DNA of 64,000 nt. Origin: Telopea speciosissima (Eukaryota > Streptophyta > Magnoliopsida > Proteales > Proteaceae). The notes under the pieces are model-generated. The model did no database searches, was not told the DNA's origin, and saw only the letters and a list, made by a program, of their open reading frames with translations. Positions 11,126-22,100 of this stretch are shown in pieces. The DNA is taken from the NCBI RefSeq assembly GCF_018873765.1, contig NC_057925.1:49116010-49180009 (forward strand). Direction: 5' to 3'. The position numbers and the translations under genes are program-made. Numbering within the stretch: the stretch's first letter is position 1; each line of letters starts with the position of its first letter.

Positions 11126-11204
11126 GAGTCTATAGCTCAAGTTGGTAGAGTACTTGGAACATAAGCATGTTCCTAGGGATGGTGGTTCAAATCCACTAAG
11201 ATCT
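11126..11204 (+). tRNA. tRNA-like Pol III gene or pseudogene (left copy)
   Basis: This has an A-box-like segment tatagctcaagttggtagag, a B-box ggttcaaatcc with a T-arm pairing ggtgg/ccact, a 7-bp acceptor-like pairing around the ends, and a T-run directly after (a Pol III terminator). Where an anticodon arm should be there is an unusually long hairpin (cttggaacat / atgttcctag around a tetraloop), so no anticodon can be read. It matches 58456-58534, where the pairing is better. A tRNA pseudogene or tRNA-like small RNA are both possible. Confidence 0.45.
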
Positions 11205-12451
11205 TTTTTATTCAACGCTGCAAAACATAGTCAAATAAGATATCATCTAGATTGAAATCTTTCAGAACCATATTGTGTAATTTAATTTAATTGTCTTGTG
11301 CATGCAAATGACTGAAACAATTAAACCAAATTGTTAAAAATGACTTGAATTTAGAGAACCTTTCTAAGGTAGGGAATTATGTGCAGGATACTATTCCAAA
11401 TCAAAATCCATGTTTTCAATTTGAATTCAGCATTAAGAATGTTGGTTTCGTTCAAATACTTGGCTTTGAATAAGATTCACTATAAGGAGAAGTGTCTCTT
11501 TTTTTTATTTATTTACAAACTAAGAGGGGAGGTGCCCAAATACATGGCATGATTGGCCAATTCAGAAATCCAAAGTATAAAGCAAAAATATTACTTGTAC
11601 TTAAAATGAAAATTTGGCCAATTGATAGATGCATGATAAACCAAACAATTTTTTAGGTAGATTTAGGATGAATCCAATTGATAGACTCAGGATAACCAAA
11701 CATTTATTTGAGAAGATTCATGTCACAGAATCAAGGTAACCAAGCAGTTAATTTGGTACGATAACGGTTCCATCGATAGTCTCTCTATGGAAGTACCACC
11801 AATATTGATACATGGACCCATAGATTTACACAACCAAACACTACCTTAAAGATTCTTTGATTATAAGGCCTAGACACGTAACTCCATTCCCTCCCATATG
11901 GGGCAAGACTTTTTCTTTTTACCTTTTCAACTCTCTTTTTATGATGGAGATTAAAGATCCCAATTTATTAGTTGAATAAGGGTGCTAGCATACCTAATGA
12001 TACCAAGGTATCAGGCTGGCATGCTCCTATCTAATAACAGTAGTCCATAATACAATGGGAAAAGGTTGGGTATGCTAGCGGTACACCATATGCTAATACC
12101 CTATTTGTCTATCTCTTTCTCTTCCTCCCTTTGAGGGATAAGGGAGTCATTTCAAAGTGAAGAAGAGAGAGAGACAGACACATAGGGTGCTAGCGCGCAT
12201 ACCCATTCATACCCCTAATACAATATGACATTTGGCTGTCCTTACAAATTAACACATTAATTAGACTCATTCTAAACTATATGATCGATCTACACAACGT
12301 AGTGTAAAAGTAAAAGTAATACATGTATGAAGACATTTGAATCAAATCAGAACAAACTACCATGGCAAAATAAAACCCTTTTCCTATTACTACTACTACT
12401 GCTGCTACTACTAATCAAGGGTGATCGATGATTTAATGAAAGGAATTCCAT

Positions 12452-13723
12452 TCATTCTCTACTAATAACCCTGGCACCAACCCGATCAAGCTTGTGAACC
12501 ATTGCAGAAGCCTTCAAACCTCCTCCATGGTTGAGGAAAGCTTCCACCATTCTATATCCAATCTCTTTACCTTTCTCCATATCATCAATAACTGCAACTA
12601 TAACCTTAGGCCCAACCAACTTACACCCAAATGCTCCTTCCTCCAATGCTACTTTCATCACCTTTGCAAGGCCAGGAATTTTTGATTTACTCTCCTCCAT
12701 AACCTTCTCTAGATAATCATCATCATCATCATCACTGACCCTGTTTTTAATTATTCTACACCTCATTGCTTTCCCCTCGGCCGTCTCGCGTATCACTTCA
12801 AAACCAGGAATTAGTGGTGCATTCTGCCCGCAGTACTCACTCGAATGAGGCTTCGTCTTCGTCTTCGCATAATCTTTTTGTGTTTCCTTTATAGATGCCC
12901 CCATCTCTTGTCTACACGAGTTCTCAATGTCGATTTCTGGGTTCACAAAAATGAAAAACAATTCTTTCTCAGCCGGAAATTCAAGAGGATTTATTTCAAG
13001 AGGAGATAGGTGTCTGTGGATCATCACAAAACTTCCCATGATCACTGTCATTAAATTACCGATGAAGAAGACTTGATAATCGGGGTCCTCCCATTCCAAT
13101 AAACTCAGTCCATCGACACCCGCCTGAATTAATTCTGAGACCGACAATTTCCTGCCGAAAAGCTCATTAACAGCAACAAGAACTGCAGCATCAGTAGCAG
13201 CTTTGGATTCAATACTCCATGACGGTGGTAATCCCTTCTCGATAGAGAGGGAAAGACCGACGGTTTTGATTCCCAGCTTTGTCATGACTTGTAAAGCGGC
13301 GGAACTAATTTCAGGATAATATCCCTTGGGTATAACGCCATTAATGTCAGAGATTGCTGGTGTTCCAGGAGTAACCTCTGGATCAATGCGAACGGAAACA
13401 TAATTGCCAATACTGCCATCGATGGCGCAATTGACCTGATTCTGATTAGAGCCCGGGCCCACGTTTGCTATTGTCGCTGGGGCAAAGGATTTCACATAGG
13501 AGAATATTGGTTCCGGCTCAATTTTGAAGGCTGTCAATGGCCGATCATAATAAGAAGGGTTGCGTCTGAATGTCATCGTCGATAGCAGAGAAGAGTAATT
13601 ACATCTGAAACTAATAAGGGTAGGAAGAAGAGTTTTGGGTAGATAGTAGTGATGATAAGCTTTTCTTGTTAGAGAAGGGATACAGATGATGATGATCGAC
13701 TTCAAACTGATGAACCTCGCCAT
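12452..13723 (-). CDS. HSK: Homoserine-kinase-like protein (GHMP family), probable pseudoenzyme, copy A
   Basis: Homoserine kinase makes O-phosphohomoserine for threonine and methionine synthesis in plastids. This intronless 423-residue frame aligns with plant HSK: KSFAPATIANVGPG (78-91), NCAIDG, VAVNELFGRKL (183-193), MGSFVMI (229-235), LEFPAEKELFF and a C-terminal VGARVIS. The first 65 residues are basic and Ser/Tyr-rich, consistent with a transit peptide. The ATP-binding motif is badly altered: GLPPSWSIESKAATDAA (164-180) stands where the family has GLPLGSGLGSSAASAAA. FDFLG after motif 1 is replaced by SNQNQ, and GAGP near the C-terminus is reduced to GP. An IPG...C module occurs twice (304-322 and 349-367). 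It also carries a DDDDDD run. The long open frame argues for recent constraint, but catalysis looks unlikely. Confidence 0.75.
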   Translation of the reverse strand: MARFISLKSIIIICIPSLTRKAYHHYYLPKTLLPTLISFRCNYSSLLSTMTFRRNPSYYDRPLTAFKIEPEPIFSYVKSFAPATIANVGPGSNQNQVNCAIDGSIGNYVSVRIDPEVTPGTPAISDINGVIPKGYYPEISSAALQVMTKLGIKTVGLSLSIEKGLPPSWSIESKAATDAAVLVAVNELFGRKLSVSELIQAGVDGLSLLEWEDPDYQVFFIGNLMTVIMGSFVMIHRHLSPLEINPLEFPAEKELFFIFVNPEIDIENSCRQEMGASIKETQKDYAKTKTKPHSSEYCGQNAPLIPGFEVIRETAEGKAMRCRIIKNRVSDDDDDDYLEKVMEESKSKIPGLAKVMKVALEEGAFGCKLVGPKVIVAVIDDMEKGKEIGYRMVEAFLNHGGGLKASAMVHKLDRVGARVISRE

Positions 13724-14194
13724 TAATTCCCCCAGACCTTCAAATTCAGGTAAAAACCGTAGTGTTGCAGAGTCGGCGGCGATTTGGTGTTTAGGGTTTT
13801 TCTTTTTTTTTTTTCTTGCAGAAGTGGAAAACTAACAAAACGGCGGGAGGGAGAGAGGGAGGGAGGGGAAGGGAAGTTTAGGGTTTTTTGTTTTTTTCGG
13901 AAGAGGAAAACTAACAATATTACGGCGAAAGGGATGTAGGGTGGGAGGAGTGATTCTCTTTGTATTATAAATCTTTTGGGATTGATTCTTTTTGTACTAA
14001 ATCATCATAATAGAATAGAATCACTCTTAATATATTTTCTCCATTAGAGTCTATCCGGTTCCTCATTATTTTCTTTCTTTCTCTCATCATAATAGAATAG
14101 AATCACTCTAATAAAGGAATGTAACAACTCCTCCTCCTCCTCCTCCTCCTCACTTTCTTTTCTTTCACCGTTTCCTTTTAAAATCTCGGATCAT

Positions 14195-14361
14195 TATTGC
14201 CCCTAGTACTGGGGGGTGCTGTGCGCATCGTGCGGCACAGCACCGCCCATGTGTGCATAGTGGGCAGTGCACGGTGAGGCCCACTGTGCACACATGGGTG
14301 GTGCTGTACCGCACGATGCACATAGCACCGCCCCCAGTACTAGTACTAGGGGCGATAATTT
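14195..14361. mobile_element. GC-rich foldback element 1
   Basis: Nearly the whole 167 bp is an imperfect palindrome with arms of about 75-80 bp: gcccctagtactgggg at the left pairs with cccccagtactag and aggggc at the right. The core repeats the cgtgcggcacagcacc motif. It can fold into one long hairpin. The duplicated copy (61435-61547) has lost the outer left arm. Confidence 0.75.
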
Positions 14362-14433
14362 TCCTAAAATCTCTCATATTTCCTGCATGGGAAACTTATT
14401 ATTTAATTACGTAACTATCATTTGTGAAATCCA

Positions 14434-14607
14434 GATCCTCTACTGTTGAGCTGTCGGGCAGGACCGTGCTGCTTAGATACAGTGCTGCATGCAATGTCCG
14501 CCTTACCCCAGCCCGAGCGCTTTGCCCGAGTGGAGGTAAGGCGGTCATTGCGCACAACACCGTGTTTGGGCAGCACGGTGCTGCCGGCAGCTCGACAGTA
14601 GAGGATC
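14434..14607. mobile_element. GC-rich foldback element 2
   Basis: A 174-bp near-palindrome: gatcctctactgttgagctg at the left pairs with the inverted form at the right (ends gtagaggatc). Arms are about 75 bp, with a small centre containing ccagcccgagcgc. The copy at 61621-61782 has a shorter centre. A MITE-like transposon is inferred; no transposase is present. Confidence 0.75.
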
Positions 14608-14854
14608 CAAATTGCTCGCATATATCTTCCTTCTTCTAACCGAAAACAAAAATTGCATATATCGTCCTTTCTTCAATGCAATCTTACAATTAAGGAATGC
14701 AATTAGATTTAAGACTTTAATTCCCTTAACTAATTATTGAATGGGTATCACTTACTTAGAAGTTAGAATAAAAACAATGAGATATCTAGTAGGTCGGCAG
14801 GTCCTAACACTTAATAGATCATGTCAGTGACACGGTTATGGATTCTCTGCCGTT

Positions 14855-14926
14855 CTGCAGGGTGTGCGGTGCACATGGCACACATGGCCTCTACTGTGCC
14901 GCAGATGTGCATAGCACACCCTGCAG
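14855..14926. mobile_element. GC-rich foldback element 3
   Basis: A 72-bp palindrome from ctgcagggtgtgcggtgcac to tgcatagcacaccctgcag. Its sequence theme (gtgtgcggtgcacatggcac) is shared with foldback element 1. Copy at 62031-62102. Confidence 0.65.
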
Positions 14927-15399
14927 TACAACAAAGGTTTGTTACTTAGAAACATGTCCTCGGCATAAATCCAAACTTCCCTTAACAAAATTACTTGGAC
15001 CAATGGATAGCTAAGGAAAAAGGAAAGGAACATAAATACAGGACCGTTTTCTTTTCTTAAATGAACGAAGTTCCTTTCCCTAGTCTCCGTAAGTTTTGGC
15101 TTGGAGAATTTTATTTCACAAAATTTGAATTTTAAAATTTTACATGTTGAAAAGTTTCCCAATGTTTGTTTTTTGGTGGAAAAGTTTTCCCTAGGCTCTG
15201 TACGTTTCCGTTTGTTTAAAACTTCTATTTCTTTGTCATGTTTCAATTTTAAAAATATATATATATTTTTTATATTTTTGTTACTAGATCAAATTTCTAG
15301 ACAAAAAAATATTGTGCAACCCATAATATTTTTTATTTTTGGGCCAGAAAAGAAACAAATACATTTGTTATGCACAATGATTTTTGTTCCTAGAACTCT

Positions 15400-15540
15400 T
15401 ATAAAAAGAGTGCCATAGTGCACGAGGTTCCTACTGCTGCAGGGTCTGGGAGGGGCAAATGTATGTAGCCTTACCCCTTGCTTCCTAGGAGAGACTATTT
15501 AAAAGTTTTGAATCCGGAACCAACAAGTTGCAACAACGCA
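15400..15540 (-). mobile_element. Au-type SINE, degenerate (left copy)
   Basis: Read on the minus strand it contains a B-box remnant ggttccggattc, then ggggtaaggct, catttgcccctcccagac, cctgcagcagtagga, acctcgtgcact and an end rich in T. This order is the body of the Au SINE found across flowering plants. The tRNA-like head is eroded. The same copy lies at 62575-62715. Confidence 0.75.
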
Positions 15541-15580
15541 ATTTATAAATTTTCAAAAATGCCATTGAATACTCAAAAAT

Positions 15581-15755
15581 TTGGTGGAGGTGATGGTGGT
15601 GGTGGCAGTGCTGGCAATGGTGGAGGAGGAGGTGGTGGTGACAATGTTGGTGGTAGTGGTGGAGGTGGAGGTTGTGGCGGCGGAGGTGTTGGTAGTAGTG
15701 GTAACAATGGAGGTGGTGGTGGTGGAGGTGGTAGAAATGGTGGTGGTTGAAGTCA
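15581..15755 (+). repeat. (GGT)n-type simple repeat
   Basis: A purine/T trinucleotide tract of ggtggtgga type that is open in several frames on both strands and gives false Gly-rich and Thr-rich reading frames. A shorter version is at 62754-62905. Confidence 0.85.
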
Positions 15756-15996
15756 CATTGGAGGTGGTGTTTTATTTTGAACGTGAAATTAGTGCTTTGC
15801 CAATCAAATTAACCATTGTCTCATTAAAGAGCAACCACCCCTCCCCCCCTTTTATTTTTCCCTTTTGTTTCTGAAACAGAGAATGTTCCTAATTAAAGCT
15901 TTTGTTTCTTTATTTTTCAAAAATACGTTGTAACTTGTTCATTCCTAGGAACAAAAAAAAAAAAAAAAAAAAAACAGAGAAATAGACAAACAAAGT

Positions 15997-16354
15997 GCCC
16001 GCTTGATAACCTTACGGGTGTTTCTGTTTTGGTTATGTGCTGAGAAACAGCAAAACAGTTTTTTTATTTTCTATGCTGAGAAACCGTTTTTGACCCGCTT
16101 GGTAAACCTGTTCTTGGAAACAAGCGAAACCTTTTTTTTTTTAAAAAAAAAAATCAACAAAGGGATATGTTTGGCACACTTTCCAAATTTTTAGCCAAGA
16201 AACGACAGACCATGTCTAACATGTTCTGTCAAAAGTCTTCCAGGGAGCATAAATTTTGATTTATGTTTTAAAAAACAGTCACAAAAATCAATTCGTTATC
16301 AAGCGATTTTTAGGTGTTTTTCCGTTTTGTTTCTCGTAAGGTTATCAAGCGGGC
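15997..16354. mobile_element. TIR-type MITE (left copy)
   Basis: Bounded by perfect 20-bp inverted repeats: gcccgcttgataaccttacg at 15997-16016 and its complement at 16335-16354. The interior is full of gtttctg/gaaacag-type inverted segments. No coding capacity. The right-copy relative at 63141-63524 keeps about 28 extra interior bases next to the right end. The superfamily is not certain; hAT is plausible. Confidence 0.8.
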
Positions 16355-19195
16355 TCAAAAGTGTTATCATGTCGGGCCAAATAGTGAAATCATTGATCGA
16401 AGAGAAAGCAAACATACTAGATCCTATCTTTGTGGTGTTAAGAAGGGGTTTTCCCATCTTCAAAGATCTCAAAAGACAAAAAAGAATAATGCGAATTTGT
16501 CAGTACGCTGACATTTGTGGTGTGATCCCCCCTTTTTGCGACATCGTGGGAGGTACACTATGGTGCTGTGGTTGGGATGTTGCGGCGTTGTTGTTGGGAC
16601 ACCGCTGGAGGTACAACCTTTCAACTTTGGTTCCAATTTTGGGGTTTTTGGGTTAGTCTGGTTTTTGGATTGTGATGTCAATGATCATCCGTGTCCTGTT
16701 GTCATTATTTACCAGGAGAGGTGGTCAATTTCCAGCGTCTATACTTTTGTACAACCACGAGAAGAGATTTCTATATTTCGCATCTAATTAAATTGTGTTG
16801 TGAGAATATGATAATCCCTTCTATGAATTATTAGAACTTTTTAAATGTTGGTTCCAGTATCCATATTGGCCCAGGCCTCAATATTGGTCTTTTTATAAGA
16901 AAAAAAATGGAGAGTCCCCAATCAAAATATTTTCTAAATGGAATTTTCTCTGTCTCAATTAGATAACCTTCCCTAGATAATCCTTAATAGAGATATTTTC
17001 AAGCCTGTAAATAATTCAAGTTTATGAGTGTTGTAATTGTAGGGAATCTTTCGACTCTAATTTACTTGTAAGGGTGATCCATAAATATATAAGTCCTTCT
17101 TACCTTCGTAATTATAATTAATATATTTATGTGATAAACCATCATATCTATAGTGTTTTTTAAAATTTTTCTTTTTGTTTTGATAATCAGTTGGTTGGTT
17201 CGGTTTGAATTGATTTCAATTTGTTACTAGGCCAACTCAAAATCAAACTGTGAAAGAAAGTTTCAGTTTTGGCTTGGTCTGGTTTGGTTTCTTATCAGTT
17301 TTGTTTTGTTTCTGGTTTTTTATTTTATTTTATTGGTTTGTAATCAGGCTAGTGTCAGATATGGTTAGGTTCGATTTCGAGTTTTCCTATACATAAGGAA
17401 ATTAATAAGAAAATCCTAATTGTATTGGATTTTCAGTTTCTTATCACGTTATTATTAGTCTAGTCTCGATTTTTATTGGGTTTGGCTTGGTTTTCAGTTT
17501 CAATCCATTCATTTCAATCGGTTCGGTTTCCACTTGGTTCCATAACACGCCAACCCAAAACAAAACGAATATAATTAGTTTGGATTGAACCGACTAGTTT
17601 CGATTGGTCCAATCATTTTTGAGCTAAACTTTGACAACCTCAATTGTAGACATGCTTCCTTTTTGTCTAATTATAACCAAAACTGATGTTCAAGTCAAAT
17701 TTGAATCAACATTTGGACTAGCTTAAAAAGATGCAAATATAAATGGAACGATTGATACATATTAGATCGTCAACATAATTTGTTGGGCTAATTGCATTTG
17801 ATGTATATGTCCATGAAACTCAATTTAATTTGATTAAATTAATTAATACATTTTCATATTCATGTGCTTCTTGTGATTATTTTGATAATGTGTAATTGTC
17901 CACTTTTACTGTTATTAGTTCACAACTATGAACAAATTTCGACACTCTGTTCTAGGGTTGCCACATTGTATATTTCTTAATGGATATTAGTAAGAAAATA
18001 TAAATGTGGGCAATTAATTGTGTTGAATATTGATCCATTGGAATTCCCGATTTGGTTTACCGCCATTGTATTCACAAGGGGAATTTCGATAGTTACTTTT
18101 TTTCCGTACCTGAGAGACACTTATTGTTGCGTTTATATTTCGTGTAATCGTGGTGATCCAATGGCTGATGTCTACTAACAGGACTGACTATACACCAGAC
18201 GCTCATTGTATGTTATATATGCATGAATGAGGGTGTTCCTCAATATGATTTCACACGCCGATAGGGTGAACATCTAGATATGTGAGTGATTGCTTTGGAT
18301 GATGATCGATCGAAATCCGGGGCCTTGGTAATATTAGTTGAATATTATTCTTTAAAGAAGTTTCAATAATTTTGATAAATCATTGGATTTAATAAGCACT
18401 ATTAATTATACAGTGTAGTTGCAATTTTGGCAGGACGTTTGTTTATATACTTGTGAGGGTGCACTGTGGACGTTGATAGTGTGGGGAGAAAGTGTAATGA
18501 AAGTTCTATCATATGGGGTTTTCACGTTATGCTTTTTGTATAGATGTCCTTTTATGTAATTAAAAAAATTTAAAATGTAAAAGATTTTCTTTTGTGCAAA
18601 TATGGATAACTTAAAGGGTGATCTTGTTAGGCCACATTCATTCCTTTTTTATTATTTCGGTTCCACAAGTTTCACACCACACTCTACTTCCTCTAGTTAT
18701 GGCTTGTATGGTCGCCCCCCTTCGAAGGGACTATCCTTCTAAACTAGTGTGTTTTGCAGAGCAAAAGGACTATCCTTTTAGACTTTTACGTTTTGCAAAG
18801 TGATTTTTTTAAAAGTTTGTAGCCCTGTTTCAATTCAATCTTAAGGAAAAGCTCCATTGACAAACTTTCAAGTAAAGGGCCTTATGAATGTTATAGAATG
18901 ATGGATTAGTACACAGTTCTCCATATAGGACCAGTATTCAAAAATTCATTTAATTCTAATCATAGTACTAGGGAAAAGGCTCGTCACACTAGCGATGTGC
19001 CCAGCCTTGTGTTTGCCTCTCTCTCCCCACCGTCCTAGTGAAAAGATACACCTGCCCTCCCTTGCCTCTCCCCTCCCTCCCATGTGACTATTGAGTATTG
19101 CCCACTAGCTTACTTGCTCCAACCATTGTGTCTACCCTTTTCCTTGCCTTCTCCTAGCTTACCTGGAGCAAGAGTTGTGCTTATCCCTTCTCCAT
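16355..19195. other. Intergenic, AT-rich, no gene recognised
   Basis: 16355-16840 is the last part of the duplicated block and is also present at 63525-64000. A 109-codon open frame there (16327-16656) starts inside the MITE and has no family match known to me. 17170-17640 holds gttcggtttgg-type low-complexity sequence that may be an eroded DNA transposon. The rest shows no gene, RNA or clear repeat. Confidence 0.45.
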
Positions 19196-22100
19196 AGTAT
19201 TAATCAAGCTTAAAGTATCGTTATTGGGTATCGTATCAAAAAAGGTGATTCTAAGACATTCGTATCATATCAAGAGACACAAGATATACTAAAGATACAC
19301 ATAGAAATGTTTAGGATACATGCAAAAAACAATTTTGAAGCATAAATGAGTAATATGTAAAATATATCATGTATAAAGAGGAAAACAAAGTACGACGAGA
19401 CAAGTGTAGTCGATTAATTATGTATACTAAATGAAGTTTCTTACTTTTACTAATACACACACACACCCACACACACAAAATGACATTAAAAATCAATATT
19501 TAAGCAAAAATCAAAGTTACGATAGAAAATTGTTCTTGCGCAAATCTAGTTTCGTTCCTTGATTGTAGGTTGTTTAATTATCAAATGATGATGAAACCAA
19601 CATTACTAAAGTTGCTTTTGCCTGTAGAAACAAGGAATTATATTGATTTTTGCCAAAACAAAATTGATTACAATAGCTTACAGGAGCTTTGATAAGTGTT
19701 TTAAATCATTGATTGAGTTATATAGTTTATAAGAAATGCATCAAGTGAATTGATAAGTATCAATCAATACATTATACAATCCCATGGGCTGTACTTGTAA
19801 GCTTTGATAATTAATGCATTATATTAGATCCATTCCAAACTATATGATCCACACAAAATAATGTAAAAGTAAAATTAATGCATATATGATGATAATGTTA
19901 TTTGAAATAGAAAAAACTACTGCAAATTAAAACCCATCTATCTCAATTCTCAAGTAGATCAGGAAATTAATTAAAGTTGTTTAAGAGGAGGAGTACTAGT
20001 ACTACTACTACTAATCAATGATGATATATTAAGAACCAAAGAAATAAATCTATGACCTAATTAAATGGAAAATACTTTGCTTCCACAAGGTTGGCAGCCA
20101 AGAAAATAGAATAATTCACTTCCCTTTTGGGTTCATATATAGATACCTTCTTAGGTTTTAGTAATTTGTAAAATACCTTTTAAGATCCCATTTCCTAGGC
20201 TTCCCTGCTACAGTAACAGCAAAATTTCGTCCAATATGGCTGTGAAGAAATAACCCTAGCACCAACCCGATCAAGATTATGAACAACTGCAGAAGCCTTC
20301 ACACCTCCATGGTTGAGGAAAGCTTCCACCATTCGATTTCCAATCTCCTTAGCCTCCTCTTCATCATCAGTGACTGCAACAACCCTCATTTTATTTCCAA
20401 TCTCCTTACTCTCTTCCCCATCTACAACCCTAGTTCCAATCAACTTACAACCTAATACTCCTTTCTCCCATGCCGCCTTCATCACCGCTGCAAGACCAGG
20501 AATTTTTGACGTCCTCTCCAGCTTCTCATACGGGCCCATCATGTCCAGTTGCACATCCAAGCCATCTACTTGCTTATCCCAAAATATTCTACACCCGAAC
20601 GCTCCCTCAGCTTTCTTCCCCACTTTAAGACCAGGAATCAATGACTCACACTTTGGCCAACCCCTATTAATCCTTTCAGGTCCATGCATCTGAGATACCA
20701 TACGACGACAAATCCAAAAATCATTATCCGTTATCCTAACGGTTCTCAATTTTCCTCGAGTTTCGATTTCTGGGGTTACTAGAACGAAAAACAAATCCTT
20801 CTCAGCAGGAAATTCAAGAGGAATTATTTCAAGACGCACGTAGTTGTCGATCATAACAAATCCTCCCATGAATGCTGCCGTTAAATTTTCGATGTGACAA
20901 TCTTTATAGTATGGCAATACAGAGAGACTTGCTTGGATTAAATCTACGACCGACAATTTCCTTCCAAAAATCTCATTAACAGCAACAGCAGCTGCAGCAG
21001 CATTAGCAGCACTCGATCCAATTTTCCCTAACGCTGATAATCCCTTCTCGATAGTGAGGGAAAGACCGACGGATTTGATTCCCAGTCTTTCCATGACGGA
21101 TCTTGCTGCTATTGCAGCGGAATTAAAAGAAGGGTCGAGCGTGTCGTAATTCCATAGCGGGTCGACCTCGCTCTCAACGGAATTGATTGATACTTTTGAA
21201 GGAGGAACGGGGTGGTCAGAAATTTCCACGGTAACATAATTGCCAAGCCCATCGATCGCGCAATTGATTACATCATCATAGTTCGGGTCCCCCACGTCAG
21301 CTATCGTCGCCGGTGCAAAGGATTTCACAGAGGAGAAAATGGGTTCCGGCTCAATTCTGAAAAACTTCGATGATGGCCGACAAGAATTACATCTGAACTT
21401 TGATAGCGGAGAAGAAGAATTGGATCTAAAAAACCAAAGGGACGGCAAAACAGAAGAAGAAGAAGAATTGTATTTAAAACTAAGGTTACGATGAGTTTTG
21501 GGTATTAAGTACTGACGGGCTTTTGTTGCTGTACCTCTACTGATGAACTTCTTCAAACTTAACGCCATTAATTCCACCCCACCCCGATACGGATGGGTAT
21601 CGTGTTGCAGAGTCGGCGGGGATTTGGTTTTAGGGGTTTTTTTTTGTAGAAGTGGAAAACTAACAATACTGCGGGAAGGAGGAACGGAGGGGAGGAGAGG
21701 GGAGGGAAGGGAAGAGAAAACATATAAAAATCTTTTGGGATTCTCTTAATTTGTAGTAAATCCTAATAGAATCACTCTAATAAAGGAAGGTAACAACTCC
21801 TCCTCATTCTTTCAACTAATAAGATAAGATTGTCATCCCACTTTTCTTCTTATTCTCACACGCCTCTACTCTTTCTCATCTTATATTAAATACGTGGAAA
21901 GATCTATGCCTTCTCATGTGGGAAATCACATCTCTCAAGGATGACCCTTCATAGGATAAGATTTGTCGGAAAATTAAGGGTTGTTGAGTCTTTTGAGAGA
22001 AGTTTCAGAAATAGAAGATTGATTTTGGGGAAACGATTTGGGGGAAGATGAGGGCATCACGTAATTATGCGCTAGCAAGGGCATTTTAGTAATTAGATTG

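Larger units (their letters stand above)
7503..16840. repeat. Left copy of the A/D segmental duplication
   Basis: The stretch 7503-9650 matches 39745-41215, and 9651-16840 matches 56945 to the window end, at high identity and in the same orientation. It includes the kinase-like gene, the tRNA-like gene, foldback elements, Au SINE and MITE. In this left copy the two parts are adjacent across a (TA)n tract near 9617-9655. In the right copy they are 15.7 kb apart. The solo LTR (8883-9599) and the SINE (10263-10434) are present only here. Confidence 0.9.

Noticed and set aside
15478-15874. Gly-rich and Thr-rich open frames on both strands
   Set aside because: They come from the (GGT)n tract and start inside the Au SINE; the copy at 62651-62960 has a different repeat length.
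16327-16656. 109-codon open frame (KSLIEEKANILDPIFVVLRR)
   Set aside because: It starts inside a MITE, the right copy is frame-disrupted, and no family is recognised. It was kept only as a note in the intergenic entry.
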